From positions 904,230 to 968,229 of the forward strand of contig BFEA01000228.1 in assembly GCA_003427395.1 (NCBI GenBank): 64,000 nt of DNA, in the 5' to 3' direction. Position 1 is the stretch's first letter, and every line of letters begins with the position of its first letter. The DNA comes from Chara braunii (lineage: Eukaryota > Streptophyta > Charophyceae > Charales > Characeae). Shown here piece by piece: positions 9,786 through 21,460 of this stretch. The notes under the pieces are model-generated. The model saw nothing but the letters and a program-made list of their open reading frames with translations, ran no database searches and was not told where the DNA came from. Both the position numbers and the translations under genes were made by a program.

Positions 9786-10246
9786 CGGAACATAGCCAGC
9801 AGGCGAGGACTCAGGGAAGCACCAGTCAACGCTGCCGGGGTAACCCAACTGTACAACAACAAAGCTTTAACTGAATGGAACGACAGCGCAAGCGGAAGGG
9901 CAGCAATGCAACAACACAGCGAACTGAGCGAAGCACAAGGTAACACTGCCAAAGTAGCCAGCCACACAGCACGCAAGCAAAGTGAAAGGGAAGACAAGGC
10001 ACGCAGATCGGCAGCAAGGCAACATAGCAGCGGGCAACGACTCAGCGAAGCACCGGGCATTGCTGCCGGAGCAACCCGACTGTACAACGGCGAAGCTAAG
10101 CTGCATGGAATGACAGCGCAAGCGGACGGGCAGCAAGGCAACAACGCAGCGAAGCACAAGGTAACACTGCCAAAGTAGCCAACCACAGAGCACACGAGCA
10201 AAGTGCCGGTGAAGACAAGGCACGCAGATGGGCAGCAAAGCACAAG
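9786..10246. repeat. Tandem duplication of about 230 bp
   Basis: 9786-10020 and 10021-10246 share long words such as GAAGCACAAGGTAACACTGC, CAAAGTAGCCA and GAAGACAAGGCACGCAGAT in the same order, with small indels. Frames on both strands carry no domain. Confidence 0.85.
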
Positions 10247-10356
10247 GCAAAGTCAACAATGCAGCCGAATTACATGGGCCTGCTGAGCCAACAATGCCCT
10301 CTCCGACAAATGTCTATCATCAGGCGTAGACCATTTGCACCACAGGCATCGAGAAC

Positions 10357-10457
10357 AGAGCAGGCCCCTAATAGTCTTGCCGGCACTCACAGAGCAGGCC
10401 CCTAATAGTCTTGCCGGCACTCACAGAGCAGGCCCTTAATAGTCCCTGCCGGCACTC
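10357..10457. repeat. 34-bp tandem repeat, three units
   Basis: Units containing GAGCAGGCCC(C/T)TAATAGTC and GCCGGCACTC start at about 10357, 10391 and 10425. Confidence 0.9.
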
Positions 10458-10589
10458 CAAACCACCAGCCACGGACCGCTTAGCACTTCTTAGACATACT
10501 CGCACAGGCACAAAACAACTTAGAAAAACACACAAGAAAAAAAAGTCAACACATAAATGTGATCGTGTGTGGATGTGTGTATGTGCGTG

Positions 10590-10644
10590 TGTGTGTGCGC
10601 TATTCTGACTGTGTGTGTGTGTGTGTGTGTATGTGTGTGTGTGT
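10590..10644. repeat. (TG)n microsatellite
   Basis: Interrupted TG/GTG runs; the CA-side frames on the minus strand (Thr-His repeats) are artefacts. Confidence 0.9.
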
Positions 10645-10749
10645 GACACTGTAACAGATGATGAGAACAAGCTCCACAGTAATGTACAGCATGCCACATA
10701 TTTGAGTCAAGTCTCCGAGTAGCGCCAGAAAAGTGATTAGCCCGTAGCA

Positions 10750-10862
10750 TTGTATCGGAAACGGGTTTCGAACTCGTGATATTGGAAACGGGTTTCGAAC
10801 TCATGATCTGCTTATTAACGTTTACGAGTGTTGTATCAGTCAGCCACAGAGGCCATGTAGTT
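10750..10862 (-). mobile_element. tRNA-like SINE remnant with duplicated B box
   Basis: On the minus strand a degenerate A box (GTGGCTGACTGATAC, near 10845) is followed about 45 nt later by a good B box (GAGTTCGAAACCC). A segment of about 27 bp holding that B box is then repeated exactly once more (10755-10781 and 10782-10808). The flanks show no clear poly(A). It is tRNA-related, but the acceptor and anticodon arms do not fold convincingly, so I do not call a tRNA gene. Confidence 0.5.
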
Positions 10863-11060
10863 GCAGAAAGTGATTCCAATCAGCTGGAATGCATACGAAG
10901 ATGCATTGGGAAAGGGTATGGTGGGTGGGTGGGCAAAAAGATAGCACAAGGTGGGCTGGTGACCAGGAAGACAACACAAGTAGGGCAAGCCTGAAAAAGA
11001 CAAAGCTGCTCTGTTACCCCTCCCTCCCATAGACTCGCTCACTGATTAAGAGGCTGAACA

Positions 11061-11232
11061 CTCGACAGTCTGGCGAATCCCGGCTGATGCTCCGAGTTGT
11101 ATTCTCGACCGTCTGCCGAATCCCGCATGATGCTCCGAGTCTTATTCTCGACAGTCTGGCAAATCCCGGATGATGCTCCGAGTCGTATTCTCGACAGTCT
11201 GACGAATCCCGGATGATGCTCGGAGTCGTATT
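11061..11232. repeat. 43-bp tandem repeat, four units
   Basis: Units starting CTCGAC(A/C)GTCTG begin at 11061, 11104, 11147 and 11190 with an exact 43-bp period and a few substitutions. Because 43 is not a multiple of three, coding use is unlikely. Confidence 0.95.
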
Positions 11233-11265
11233 CTGTTGCGGCTCCGCTGGTGGGAGCAAAGAAGT

Positions 11266-11360
11266 GGGCAGATGAAGGTAACAGGGTAGAAAGTGAGAAG
11301 CGGGCAGACGAAGTTAACAGGGTAGACAGTGAGAAGCGGGCAGACGAAGTTAACAGGGCA
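11266..11360. repeat. 36-bp tandem repeat, about 2.6 units
   Basis: Units starting GGGCAGA(T/C)GAAG begin at 11266, 11302 and 11338. A 94-codon plus-strand frame (11250-11534) reads them as a 12-residue repeat (KRADEVNRVDSE type). No homologous family comes to mind, and a chance frame is likely. Confidence 0.9.
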
Positions 11361-12437
11361 AGTAGGTGTTCAAGTGGCAAGGCAAGCAGCAAGGCGAAAA
11401 AGCAACCAGCAGTAAGCACTGTGGGTGGGAGGGCGGGGGACAAGGCTGGAAAAAAGACAGGTAGCAGCCAGAGCAATGCTATAAGGAGAGCAACAGCAAA
11501 TCACGTGGGCACGCAGGTGGGTGAGCAGCAATGAGACATGACAGGCTGCGTGGGTGGGCAAAGATGAGTCATTGTGAGACAGCACAGCCGGCAGCTGCAA
11601 CGCGAACAGGGGGACGACTGGCAACAAGCAAGCAGCCCAGCTACAAAGCAAACAAGCAGCGGACGGACAAGGCAGAAAACGCCGCAGACAAGAAGGAAAC
11701 ACAGCAGTACCAGCACAGCAGCCCACACACACACACAGAGCAAGCCACAGAGGGGGAAAATAATAATAATAATAATAATAATAAATCATATGCAAACAAT
11801 TCCTACCCAATTGTACTGTATGGAGAACTTCTTCAGACTGCAGGTTTTTGTCGCGCTTGCAAACCAGCAAGCCACAGAGGGGAAAAAAAAAAGAAAAAAG
11901 AAAAAAAGAAAAAAAAAGAAGCAAGCCATATTATCCATATCTGTCACTACTCAGAAACACAGTCATCATGAACACAACAGCAGCATAGCAGCCCGTACTG
12001 ATGCAAACAGCTCTTCTATCAAACAGTGCACGACTTCTGTGCGCATAGGTTGTAAATAAAGTCTGTTGTGCTCGACTTCCAGTTCTCACCACATTGCCTG
12101 TTTTTCCTTTTTTTTTTTTTTTTTTTTTTTTNTTTTTTTTTTTTTAATGCGTGTTTTGAGTTAATAGGGTGTAGCGACGTGTAGTTGTGGAAGACGGGAT
12201 GCACATTTATTGGAATTCGGGAAGATGCGTAGAGATTCTAGAGAACCAAATCTGAAAGGAAAGCTCAAGCAAAACCAGACCAAAAGGGAGCTATTTTGAA
12301 AGCTGTTGGATGTGTGCTGGAGGGTGTTGTATGCTGGTTGGATTCAACGACCATTGCTTCGGTCATATACCAGCCGTGGGAAGAAATGAAGCGGAAGAGT
12401 TTTGACGGGGATGAATTTGGGTACTCTAGTCCAGACC
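11361..12437. other. No gene recognised; A-rich and AAT tracts
   Basis: An AAT run lies at 11759-11785, A-rich tracts at 11881-11925 and a long T run with an N at 12105-12145. Open frames are short and overlap these tracts. Confidence 0.55.
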
Positions 12438-12880
12438 CGTTCGCGCAAGCGCGTCAGGGTGTGTTACCCACCGTGACTGACAGAGGTGTGTACTGGTGGA
12501 TTAAGGAGTTGTTGGCTAGCGATGTCGTCCTCTGACGAACACAACACATCCTCATTTTGACTGCACTGGACCGGAAAGATAGCTTGTATACGTTATCTAT
12601 CAGGGTGCACTGCGTTAGGGGGAAGACTGCCGTATTTCACATGCCCGTTCATCCAAGCGCGTCAGGGTGCATTACCTGCCGTGACTGTCAGAGGTGTACT
12701 GGTGTGGATTTCGAAGGCGTTGGATTCCGAAGGCGTAGGATTACGAAGGCGTTGGATAACGATGCCGTCCTCCGACGAACACAACACACCCTCCTTTTGG
12801 CTGCAGTGTACCGGAAGGATAGCTTGTGTATCAAGTTAGCGGGGTGCGTTGTGTTCGGGGAAGATGGTCGTATTCCACAT
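12438..12880. repeat. Tandem duplication of about 210-240 bp
   Basis: CAAGCGCGTCAGGGTG (12444 and about 12654) and GACGAACACAACACA (12533 and 12773) recur in the same order. The second unit is longer because a 15-16 bp word (TGGATTCCGAAGGCGT) is repeated four times at 12706-12760. Confidence 0.85.
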
Positions 12881-13597
12881 GTTACACCACCACTTCTCCC
12901 CTCGTCTGGCCATTTCCCACAAATGAAGTGTTGCTACGACATCGACCATTTCTCACGGTCCTAATTTTTGGTTAAAATTTTGAGAGAAAAAGCAGCAGTT
13001 GAGTTGCTCATTTTTTTCGGGAGAAAAATGTCCGTAGAGAATAAAATTCAGACGGCGAGCGGGAAAATTTTGCAGGAAAAGTAATAGCAGATTCTCGTTC
13101 TCCCTGCTAATGAAGAGTGGCGGCCAAACTCTCTCAATCCGCGCGAGTGGGACCTTGCCCTAAATGCACTGGGATATTTTTTTGGACTACAGATGTGGCC
13201 GGCCAGGAAGTGGAAATTTCTCCGGCGTCTTGTTTGCAAGGGGGTGCAGAAAGATCCAGAAGAAAAAAGAAGGGAGAAAAATGCCTCCAGGTTCTTGTTT
13301 TGCCATCTTAGAATTTTTTATTTTTGTTTTTCTTCATGCTTTTCCCGAGAAGATCGGCGGCGCCAAACCAATGCTGCTCGTTGTTCTTCAGAATTCTTCT
13401 CGCGAAACTTTTAAGCGCACAAAATTGCTGAAGTTAGCGCACTCACGTTCTTTGTGCATCACCTTCTTCCCTCCACGACGGGAGCCCGACTAACTGCCCC
13501 ATCCCCCTCCCTCCCCCTTCTTTCCTGCAACATGGTGCACTAAACGAGGGTGTCTGCGGTTTATAACTTTATATAGCTTTAAGATTGATCCTATTGG

Positions 13598-13641
<44 letters not shown>

Positions 13642-13817
13642 TCCTATGGGGAAAGGTGGTGCATTACCACGACAGAAGGTCGACAGGCCGGCTGGATGGT
13701 TAGTCCTTTGGCTGCAAACTATAAGATTCTCGGACTTGTTTTTTCTGTTTTGTTTACTATAAGATTCTCAGACTTCTTTTTCTGTTTTGTTTTTTGAAAG
13801 GATTTCTTTTTTTTGAA
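12881..13817. other. No gene recognised
   Basis: Ends in a long poly(A) run (13599-13639). Plus-strand frames around 13117-13493 have no domain that I know. Confidence 0.5.
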
Positions 13818-13997
13818 AGGAAAAAAAAAAAAAAAGAGGGCGACGATGTCTTGAGATATGATCAACCAACTGACCGGCAACATGTAATTCAGAATTTTTG
13901 TAGGCATTTCACTCATCTGCTTCGAATGTGGAGGTTGAACTCGGGCCTATATTACGATGATTCAAATGTGTGTCGATTGAGCTAGGCCAGTTGGTGT
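13818..13997 (-). mobile_element. tRNA-derived SINE, family A, reverse copy
   Basis: Minus strand: GGCCTAGCTCAATCG A box near 13990, a B-box-like GAGTTCAACC near 13940, a GGTCAGTTGG middle, an ATCTCAAGACATCGTCGCCC tail, then poly(A) (T side absent, A/T run at 13808-13835). Same architecture as the copies at 4632 and 58047. Confidence 0.75.
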
Positions 13998-14494
13998 TTT
14001 TGAAAAATATGTCGAATGTCCGAAAAAGAAGTTGTGTTGATACAATAATGGCAATGCGAGGAAAAAAATATATGTAAACTTAAAACTTTGTAAAGATATT
14101 AAAGAAGGAAAAAGGAAGTACAAACAACATCATCTTTTTCTGGCCAGGTGGTCAGTGGTGATTGAATCCACGGCGTCCGGAATGTCACTTACGCGCCTGA
14201 TGCACTGAGCGAAGCTGCATGCTGAAGTTGTTGTTTCTGTGCAAAATTCTCCAAATTCAACAGCGTTAACGGGAAAAATCAGAAAGATAATATTCTGATG
14301 GATATTCTACCCCCCGAGGCTGGCCTACGCAACCGCTTCTTCAACCCCATCAGACCCCACCCCAGTTAAAGCATACACATTTTTCTGGAAACAGGCTTAG
14401 GTTGGAGCTTCACTTGAGAAACGTGCGGAAAATAACTGTGCGGATCCGGGACTGGAACGATGGATTTGATTGTGCACAGGAATCGAATCCCCGG

Positions 14495-14717
14495 ACACTA
14501 CGCTGTATTTGGGCCAACTTCCAGTCAAGGTACAGAGATAAGTGCCAGGCGTACACTACGCTGTATTTGGGTCAACTTCCAGTCAAGGTACAGAGACAAG
14601 TACCAGGCGTTTTATTCTTTCGGGACTTTGTTCGATTATTGTTTTGGGCCCAGTGATCTTCAGAAATGGGGAGTCCTTTGTTCGATTTATGTTTTGGGCC
14701 CATTGATCTTCAGAAAT
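14495..14717. repeat. Two short tandem duplications (58 bp and 49 bp)
   Basis: 14495-14552 and 14553-14610 are near-identical (ACACTACGCTGTATTTGGG). 14619-14667 and 14668-14717 repeat a CTTTGTTCGATT..GGGCCCA..GATCTTCAGAAATGGGG segment. Confidence 0.9.
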
Positions 14718-15049
14718 GGGGCGGCCTCGAATATTCTGGGACCTGTAGAGACCATCTTGGGCAGGGTCCCAGTAGCAAAGCTGTATTAGATTTAGGGGGG
14801 GGGATAGGTGCAGAAATCAGGGATTTATGATTTATTTGCTTTTCTGCATCTCTGCTTAAAACACGTCCAGATTGAGGCGCTGAATCCAATCACTTTTCCT
14901 AGTGATATCTATCCAACACAGGTGCAGAAATTAGGTATTTACATCTGCTTCTCTGCGGCACTACCTCCATCCTTGTACTGATACCTAGCCCCTGGATAAC
15001 CACATGGCCAATTACCCCGAGGGTGACTGTCATATGTCGGGTATCCAGC
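14718..15049. other. No gene recognised
   Basis: Unique-looking sequence with a repeated GTGCAGAAAT(C/T)AGG word (14808 and 14921). No RNA or protein gene seen. Confidence 0.45.
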
Positions 15050-15240
15050 CTCCTTTTTTTTTTTTTTGTAAAGGCTAGCCCAACCAATTCAATTGCCTGT
15101 CGAATCTTGACAGGACGGCCTTTCAGGCCTTTTTTATTGTCATTATCTAGGCTACCAGCCGGGCCACCGGGGTCGCCCTGTTTTTCCGGGGGGCCCAGCC
15201 GTGCAAGGACCAGGGGAAGGTCCCAGCAAAAAAAAAAAAA
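15050..15240 (-). mobile_element. SINE family B fragment
   Basis: After a T run at 15053-15067 the words AAAGGCTAGCCCAACCAATT, CAATTGCCTGTCGAATCTTG and ACAGGACGGCCTTTCAGGCC match the 3' part of the fuller family B element at 46352-46815 (minus strand). It then diverges. A further segment of about 50 bp (GGCCCAGCCGTGCAAGGACC) recurs at 15556-15606. Confidence 0.7.
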
Positions 15241-15789
15241 AAAAAAACAACAACTATGTTTTGCAATCACCTGTCAGAACTCTGTTCTGACTTTGAGCTT
15301 TATGTTTATTCCTTTGTTTACAAATCCCATTCGGGACAACCGAAAAAAAATGACGTTGTGCAACCGCCATTCAGGACAATTGTCTATGGTGTGGCGTGTC
15401 TCCTTTCGTCTTTGTCCTGCGTTACTCCACTTTCTCTCTCTCTTCTCCTCTATCTCTTTCTCTCTCTTCTCGTTCTCTTTCTGGCTTGGTGGGCATTTAG
15501 GAAGCTTGACTACGGCCGTCTTCATTGTTCATGCTGTTAGTGTGACAGAACACACCCTGTTTTCCCGGGTGGCCCAGCCGTGCAAGGACCAGGGGAAGGT
15601 CGCAGCGCCAAAGATGATGAAAGATGATGAAAGATTCAAGAGAAGAATATAGCGTAGTATTTTAGGAAAAAAAATAGAACTCAACCATTTTTGCCTCAGG
15701 GTTATATCAAAATTCTCTCGCAAATTTAAATTTAAAAATCAAATTAGTATTTTTTATATGTTTGTTTGGCCTGGCCGGGCAAGTGGTCC

Positions 15790-15960
15790 CGGGAACTCTG
15801 GTAGCCTAGGTCATTATAGTATTATGGGGAACCCCGTAGCAGCCGCATCGATGCTCAGGCCTTTGTGTATCGTCATTATAGTATTATTATGGGGACCGCG
15901 TGGCAGGCCTTTTTAATTGTCATTATAGGTATCCAACCTGTGGAACAACCTGGGCTTAAA
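15790..15960 (-). mobile_element. SINE family B fragment, internally duplicated
   Basis: Contains GGGGAACCCCGTAGCAGCC and two versions of GTCATTATAGTATTAT, matching 46440-46490 of the family B copy. Ends in a short A run at 15960. Confidence 0.6.
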
Positions 15961-15999
15961 AAAAAAAGAAAGAAAAAGGGGGGAGTCGTTGCAACTGGG

Positions 16000-17090
16000 A
16001 TATCACAGAGGGACAGTTGGATGGAGAGTTTTATGGGTCAGACGACCTGGGAGACGGTGTCGGACGGCTGTCTAACAGCCGTAGGGTTTTGCTTTAAGAT
16101 AAAAAATATTTTTTTCCCTTTCTTTTGCAGTTTTTGCTTGGTTTTGACGTATGAGTGGATGTGGATATGGCGTTTGTGGATGTCCTCGGGCGTCCGGGTC
16201 TTCGTACTAACCCTTCGGTTGGCTAGAGTGAGGATCCAGAACTTGGTCGCGAGTGGGCTCGGGCTGATCGTAGAAGATTGGAGTTTTTGGTGTCAAAATC
16301 GGGAAATACGGGACGGACGACGTGCATCGGAAGGGGCCTTGATCGGGTAAAAAACGGACGGCCTATGAGGGTCCAGAACCTCGGTTATGAATAACTGAAT
16401 CGTCAAGGGAGCGCGCGCGCCTCCATCTTCTTGGCAGGAAAAACAAGGTAGCTCTGCGGGGTGGCGAACTGCATGACTGAACAAAAGGGGGGAATAATCG
16501 AGGTCGATGTCGGGTATAGTCGCCAAGATTGGTTCTTGCGGACCGTCGGGGTGGAGCGCTATGTATCGTGCTGGGTACTGGTTCTACGCAATCGGAGACA
16601 GTTGGGAAGAAAGACGACTGGACAAGGGTCGGGACGTGAGAACTCAGAGTGGAGGACGAGAATGAGGAGAAGATGAACGGTCTAGAAGCCGGTGTTCGGC
16701 GAGGCGTGGCTAAGGGTGCGCGCCGGAGCAAGCAAGGCGGAAGGGGAGGCGAACGGACGAGCATACCACGCAACGGGCGAAAGCAAAGTGTGAACGCCAA
16801 TGGGCCAAGGGACCGTGAATCCGTGGACAGCGGAGAGATCATTGCGATTGGGGGAAGGTAGGATTGGAAGGCAAAGAGGGCTCAATTCGGAAGAGAGAGG
16901 GAACAAGTTTAAGGAGGAGTGGGAAACGGGCAAAAGCATCGAAAATTTGGCAAAATTTTAAGAAGCGCGAGGAGGGAAATGGGAGGAGGGATGGTTCGTA
17001 AGGTGAGCTGCGTGGGAGATCGCCAGGGTCTGCGGAAAGTTTTGGTTGGTGGAGGCGGATGAAGGGGGAGATCGAGCTCGAGGGAGAAGA
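16000..17090. other. GC-rich region with open frames, no gene recognised
   Basis: Open frames of 60-210 codons exist on both strands because the region is GC-rich. None has a recognisable domain, and the low-complexity Ser/Leu or Arg/Glu composition argues against coding. Confidence 0.4.
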
Positions 17091-17098
17091 GGTATATA
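17091..17098 (+). promoter_or_regulatory. Possible TATA box
   Basis: TATATAAG stands in otherwise GC-rich sequence, upstream of a long GA-rich stretch and of a polyadenylated end at 19722-19757. It could start the transcript that gave rise to that retrosequence. This is suggestion only. Confidence 0.25.
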
Positions 17099-17261
17099 AG
17101 ACTGAGGAAGGGCATACGAAGGGGAGCGCACGAGAGAGGACGCACGCACGAGCGCACTCGCCTCCTTCAACGGGCCACACGCGCAAACGCATCAGCTGGC
17201 TAATGCAGGAGGGACGGAAGCGTTCGCCAGAGTCGCGGAGATCCTCTACAGCGCGCGGATG

Positions 17262-18125
17262 CGAGAGAGAGAGTGTGAGTGAGAGAGAGAGAGAGAAGCG
17301 GAGTGTGAAAAAGGAGCAACGGACAACCCTGCCATAGCCGGAAAGAGAGAGAGAGAGAGACGGAGTGAGAAAGGGCGCGACAGAGCCCGCGACCATAGCC
17401 GGTAAGGGGAAGAGAGCGAGAGAGAGGGGGAGAGAGAGGAGAGGATCGTCGTGCGACTCCTGCGTCGGGTGCACGCTTCGCGCTCAGGGGCTCCTTGGCC
17501 TAAGCTACTCCGCCGGTAGCTGTTTTTCTTCGAGCGCTACTTTTGATCGAGACATCAGTCGAGTCGAGGTGCACGCCCGCTCATGCTTCAGCACACAAAC
17601 GGCTGCTATTGTGGCGCCTCTGCAGGACCATCTCGGTGGAGCCGAGGCGTTACCTCGTCCGGTCCCGGTAAAGAGACAGACATCGCTGTACTTCGTTCGA
17701 GCTATGCAGGCGGGCTCTGAGCGTAGCTCCGCTGGGAAGAAGCCTGCTCTCGGGCGCTTCGTTTGAACAGCCTAGTTACCCCGGACGGCCCGTGTGCCAA
17801 GGTAGTGCCGCCGCCCTCGAGGTACGTGACATAGCGCACGAAGAACTAGGAGAAGCGGGGCATAGGCAGGGGGAGTGGGAAAACGCCTGCTGCTTACGGT
17901 GCCCGTTGAGGCGAACGACTGGCGATCGAGGAAGTAAAGAGCAGTGAGGAGGGATCGGGGGAAGGGCGTCCGCTGTAAGAGTACGAAGGGGGCCGCCGGG
18001 AAGCCAGCGAGGGGACACGAGCGCTCCCGCTTGGAGGACGAGGCTAGAAGAAGGGGGGGTACAAAATGTTCGGCAAAACGCGCGTGGTGGCAGCGCGCGA
18101 AGGCGCCCGCTTTCACAACGGTCCT

Positions 18126-18183
<58 letters not shown>

Positions 18184-18200
18184 TTGGTTGGGTCTTGGTT

Positions 18201-18247
<47 letters not shown>

Positions 18248-18619
18248 GGGCACGAGAGACCGAGTTCGGCAAGCTGTTTCCACTTAGCTCGGACTTCGGC
18301 GCTGCAGTCAGCCCGACGTCGTCTGGGGTTGAGTTACACTTTGCCCAGCCAGAGGGCCGCCGTGCACCCACTCCGCAAAGTGTGTCTTCGTTAGCGTTCG
18401 TACCTCGGAGCTGCATCGTCTGTGCTTTCGACGAAGGACTTGCTCGCGTCCGAGGCTACTCTGTTCGTGGTCCTCGGTCTCGGTGCCACAATAGAGAGGC
18501 GGAGAAACGGTAGAGAAAGGAGAAAGAGAGGCGGTAAGAGAAAGAGGAAGAGGGAGAGAGAGAGGGAAAGAGAGAGAGAAGAAAAAAGAAAGAGGGGGGG
18601 GGGGGNGAGCGAGCGAGCG

Positions 18620-18660
<41 letters not shown>
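17262..18660. repeat. Cluster of (GA)n tracts
   Basis: GA runs at 17262-17295, 17343-17362, 17413-17442, 18127-18182, 18205-18243 and 18548-18657 (with an N at 18606) are embedded in GC-rich sequence. Arg/Glu or Ser/Leu open frames on both strands come from these tracts. Confidence 0.9.
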
Positions 18661-18661
<1 letters not shown>

Positions 18662-18734
18662 GGCGAGATAGGGGGCGGACCCTTGGGGGCTCGTCTCCAT
18701 CTCCGTCGAGCTAGCGAGGACTGTCGGGAGAATC

Positions 18735-19200
18735 CTGATCTCGAACCATGTTGTTTGGACATGCCTTACCCGAGTTTCGACAACTTTCGTGCTTGACTTA
18801 ATGTGCTTGGTCTTTTTGGAGTGCGGTCGGTCGAGAGTTTTTTTGATTGTCGGACTTCGTTGTTTGAGCCCGCTTCATTCGACTCTAAGCGGGGTTTGAG
18901 CTCGACTTAATGTGCTTGGTCTTTTTGAAATATTGTCGGTAGAAAAGATCTCTGGTTTCGAACTGCATTGTCTGAGAGTGCTTCACCCAAACTGAGTGGC
19001 ACTTAAGTTCGATAGAATGTGCGGGGCCCTTCTGAAGTGTGGATGGCCTGAAATTTCCTGATTTCCATTTGCATTGTTTGAGAGCGCCTTGTCAGAACTT
19101 GGGCAACAGTTTGTTCGTACCCACGAACGGTCGCACTCTGTCGAAGTTCGAGCGGCTACTCGAGTTCGATTGATTTGAACCTGGTCTCTCCTCAGAGCGC
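18735..19200. repeat. Diverged tandem repeat, about 115 bp unit
   Basis: GACTTAATGTGCTTGGTC recurs (18796, 18906) with weaker later versions near 19010, each followed by CTTTTTG, a TGTCGGT word and TTGTTTGAG-type words. About four units, strongly diverged. 19259-19337 adds a 48-bp duplication (CTAGCG(G/A)CTGGGG). Confidence 0.75.
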
Positions 19201-19721
19201 AGTCTGTCGAAGGGATTCTGATTGAAGGATTGCGTTGACTACTATACTCAGCCAAAATCCAGCTAGCGGCTGGGGGGGGAAATCGGTTGTGCTGATCCGG
19301 CTAGCGACTGGGGGGGGAAATCGGTTGTGCTGAGTCTTTCGGTCGAGGTTCACTCTGGCCTAGTGTCCGACCTCGAGCAGCGGCTCGGGCCAGCGCAGCC
19401 TCTCCGGTCCGGTCGTTCAACTAGGGCCACCACCAGTTCATCGCGCCGGGCCCAGCTGAAAAAGGGATGTCACTAAAGCCCGCAGGCCGTGCGGTGCGCC
19501 TACCGCTGGGGAGGGGCGCCTGCCCTCGCCGGGCAGACCAACTTCCAGGCGGGACAATCACCAGGGTAGGCCGGCGGCCTATCGAAGGAGAGGGTTGAAG
19601 AAGGGAGGGAAACCCAACAACGGTCTGGGCCCAGACAGCCGGTCAATCTAGCTTTCTTTTCTCTTCAAATTTGCGTATTTGTTTTAATTCCATAGCACGT
19701 ATGTGAAGAAACCCTGGTGGT

Positions 19722-19757
19722 AATAAAATGAGCCGAGTCTTTTTATTAAAAAAAAAA
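19722..19757 (+). terminator. Polyadenylation signal followed by genomic A tail
   Basis: AATAAA at 19722-19727 is followed about 20 nt later by an A run (19747-19757). Just upstream (19380-19640) is a GC-rich stretch with several perfect short stems, including TAGGCC/GGCCTA, CTGCCC/GGGCAG and the palindrome GTCTGGGCCCAGAC. The arrangement looks like the 3' end of a retroposed transcript of unknown type. Confidence 0.45.
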
Positions 19758-20515
19758 GCAGAACCTGGATGGAAATAGGAAGAGTGGACAATCTGGGACC
19801 TGGAGAATCTCCTTTGACATTGGTGGTTGTTTCGTTCATCAAGAAAGTGGGAACGATGCAGGATGGCGCTCGGTGGGAATGTGTGAATAATGTAAGGGAA
19901 CAGGGCCACTGGGGGGCGGGTGGAGGGCACACAGTTGGTAGTCAAACGTCAGCTCAGAAAGGTGGTCTGGGTAATGGAGGACGAGGAGTACACGGCATAT
20001 GAACCCCCACTATCAGAACCTGGAGATGGACCTGGTGAAATGGGCTTGGGATCTAAAGGTCAGGGTTGGGGCCATAGAACAAAGGGGTTAATCTCCCCAA
20101 CTACAGCACAAGACGCGATTGTAAACTCAGGAGGTGGTCGGTTAAACCGCAAGTACCTTTGCCATATGTCGGCCATGGGCCCGGAGGTCCAAGTTCTCGG
20201 GCCGCGTCTGGCTGGCGCAACGGCCTGGGTGAGGCCGACGCTGGGTTAACTGCGGTGTTTCAGCAATTTGCCTGGGAAAGGTACTGGTCAGTTCATGTAA
20301 ATGGAGAAAGCAACAGGTGGGTGCGATAAACATGCAACCAAAAGAACCGTCGAACTCAATCGTAGCAAGTAATCAATGGACCAATGAAAAGAAGCCTCCG
20401 ATGGCTCATATTCATAATCCACCGTAGGCTAGCACTTTTCGTAAACGCTAGGCTGAACAAGCAAAGGGCCTCGATCCTCCAAGAGGGATGATAGGGAGCT
20501 ATCTCTGCGCAAACT

Positions 20516-21191
20516 GTGAGCACTGGGAGAAAATGGAAATTCAAATTGATTCAATATTACCTTATCCAATACCCAAAGGCCCAACAAATCTGGACCAGGA
20601 CCGGTGACCTACAGCAGTCCATCACGAGTAAAGATCTTCCGGCGGGAAATAACCTCGACGTCCTCATTGGCATTGTGCAACAGAAGGGGGCTGTAAAAAT
20701 CCAGCGAAAGTTCATAGGAACATTCAGGTCACTCGTAGGTACTTTGGATAGTATGGATGAGAAAGGAGCAAGTAAGCGATAGCCAACCCAAGGGGTTATG
20801 GAACAGGCGGCATTGTGGGGTGGGGGGTGGGGGTGAGGGTGAGGGGGGGAAGTGTCTTATGTCGGATACGAAGTACCTTTAGTACCTTTTGGACTGGCAA
20901 GAGGAGGAGATGTGGATAAAGAAGAACCCGGATAAGCCACAGGAGATGGAGAAGCAATTTGATGAAAAACACATCGGGCGCAGTGAAGATAAGCAGCCTG
21001 CAGGGGGGTACAGGGCGTACCGGAACATCAGGGGGGCAGGTGTGGAACAACCCTACATGACGCGAAATGGATGTAGAGCTTCTCAGGAAATGCAAGCGTC
21101 AGCCTGGCCTCGGGATGAAACCTTGAGAGGCAAAGAATGGACTGAATTGGGGGAAGGTTGGTTACATTATGATGACACATGGAACATGTAG
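20516..21191 (+). other. Two weak open frames of unknown origin
   Basis: Frames 20516-20782 (88 residues) and 20889-21191 (100 residues) have mixed composition without low-complexity runs, and the second runs into the LTR start. They could be decayed pieces of a transposon protein. I recognise no domain, there is a G-rich break between them, and I do not claim a gene. 19758-20515 holds nothing I recognise. Confidence 0.25.
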
Positions 21192-21460
21192 CGGTACCCC
21201 TACTGCCCGACAATGAGGCCGGATCAGTTGCAGGTTGTCAGCCTGACCCTGGTCCGGTACCACGTTGTTCCCGTACCTAGACCTAGCCAGTATACCACTT
21301 TGGCTTATGCCCAGGTTGAGAGGTTGGTTCATTCATTCCTCGTTCGTTCATTCATAGAGTCGAACTGGACCTTCACTCAGTTGCTGCTTCTCGTGTGTGT
21401 CTATCTCCTCTCCCTCTCTCTCTCACCATCTTCGCACGTGTCCTTCGCACGTGCGTCACA
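21187..21460 (+). mobile_element. 5' LTR of a retroelement
   Basis: A 274-bp segment starting TGTAG and ending GTCACA aligns along its whole length with 43009-43282, which is exactly the same length. Shared words include GTACCCCTAC, GTCAGCCTGACCCT, TTCATTCATTC and GGACCTTCACTCAGTTG. By eye about one base in six differs, so the element is old or the two are separate insertions of one family. The TG..CA ends and the motif just after it support the LTR call. The 5-bp flanks (GAACA here, AAATA at the other end) do not match. Confidence 0.8.

Noticed and set aside
11061-11232. Possible hammerhead ribozymes in the 43-bp repeats (CTGATG words)
   Set aside because: The CTGATGA and GAAA core is incomplete and the flanking stems do not form.
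16839-18796. Frames of 120-214 codons on both strands
   Set aside because: Composition is dictated by GA/CT tracts and high GC; no domains.
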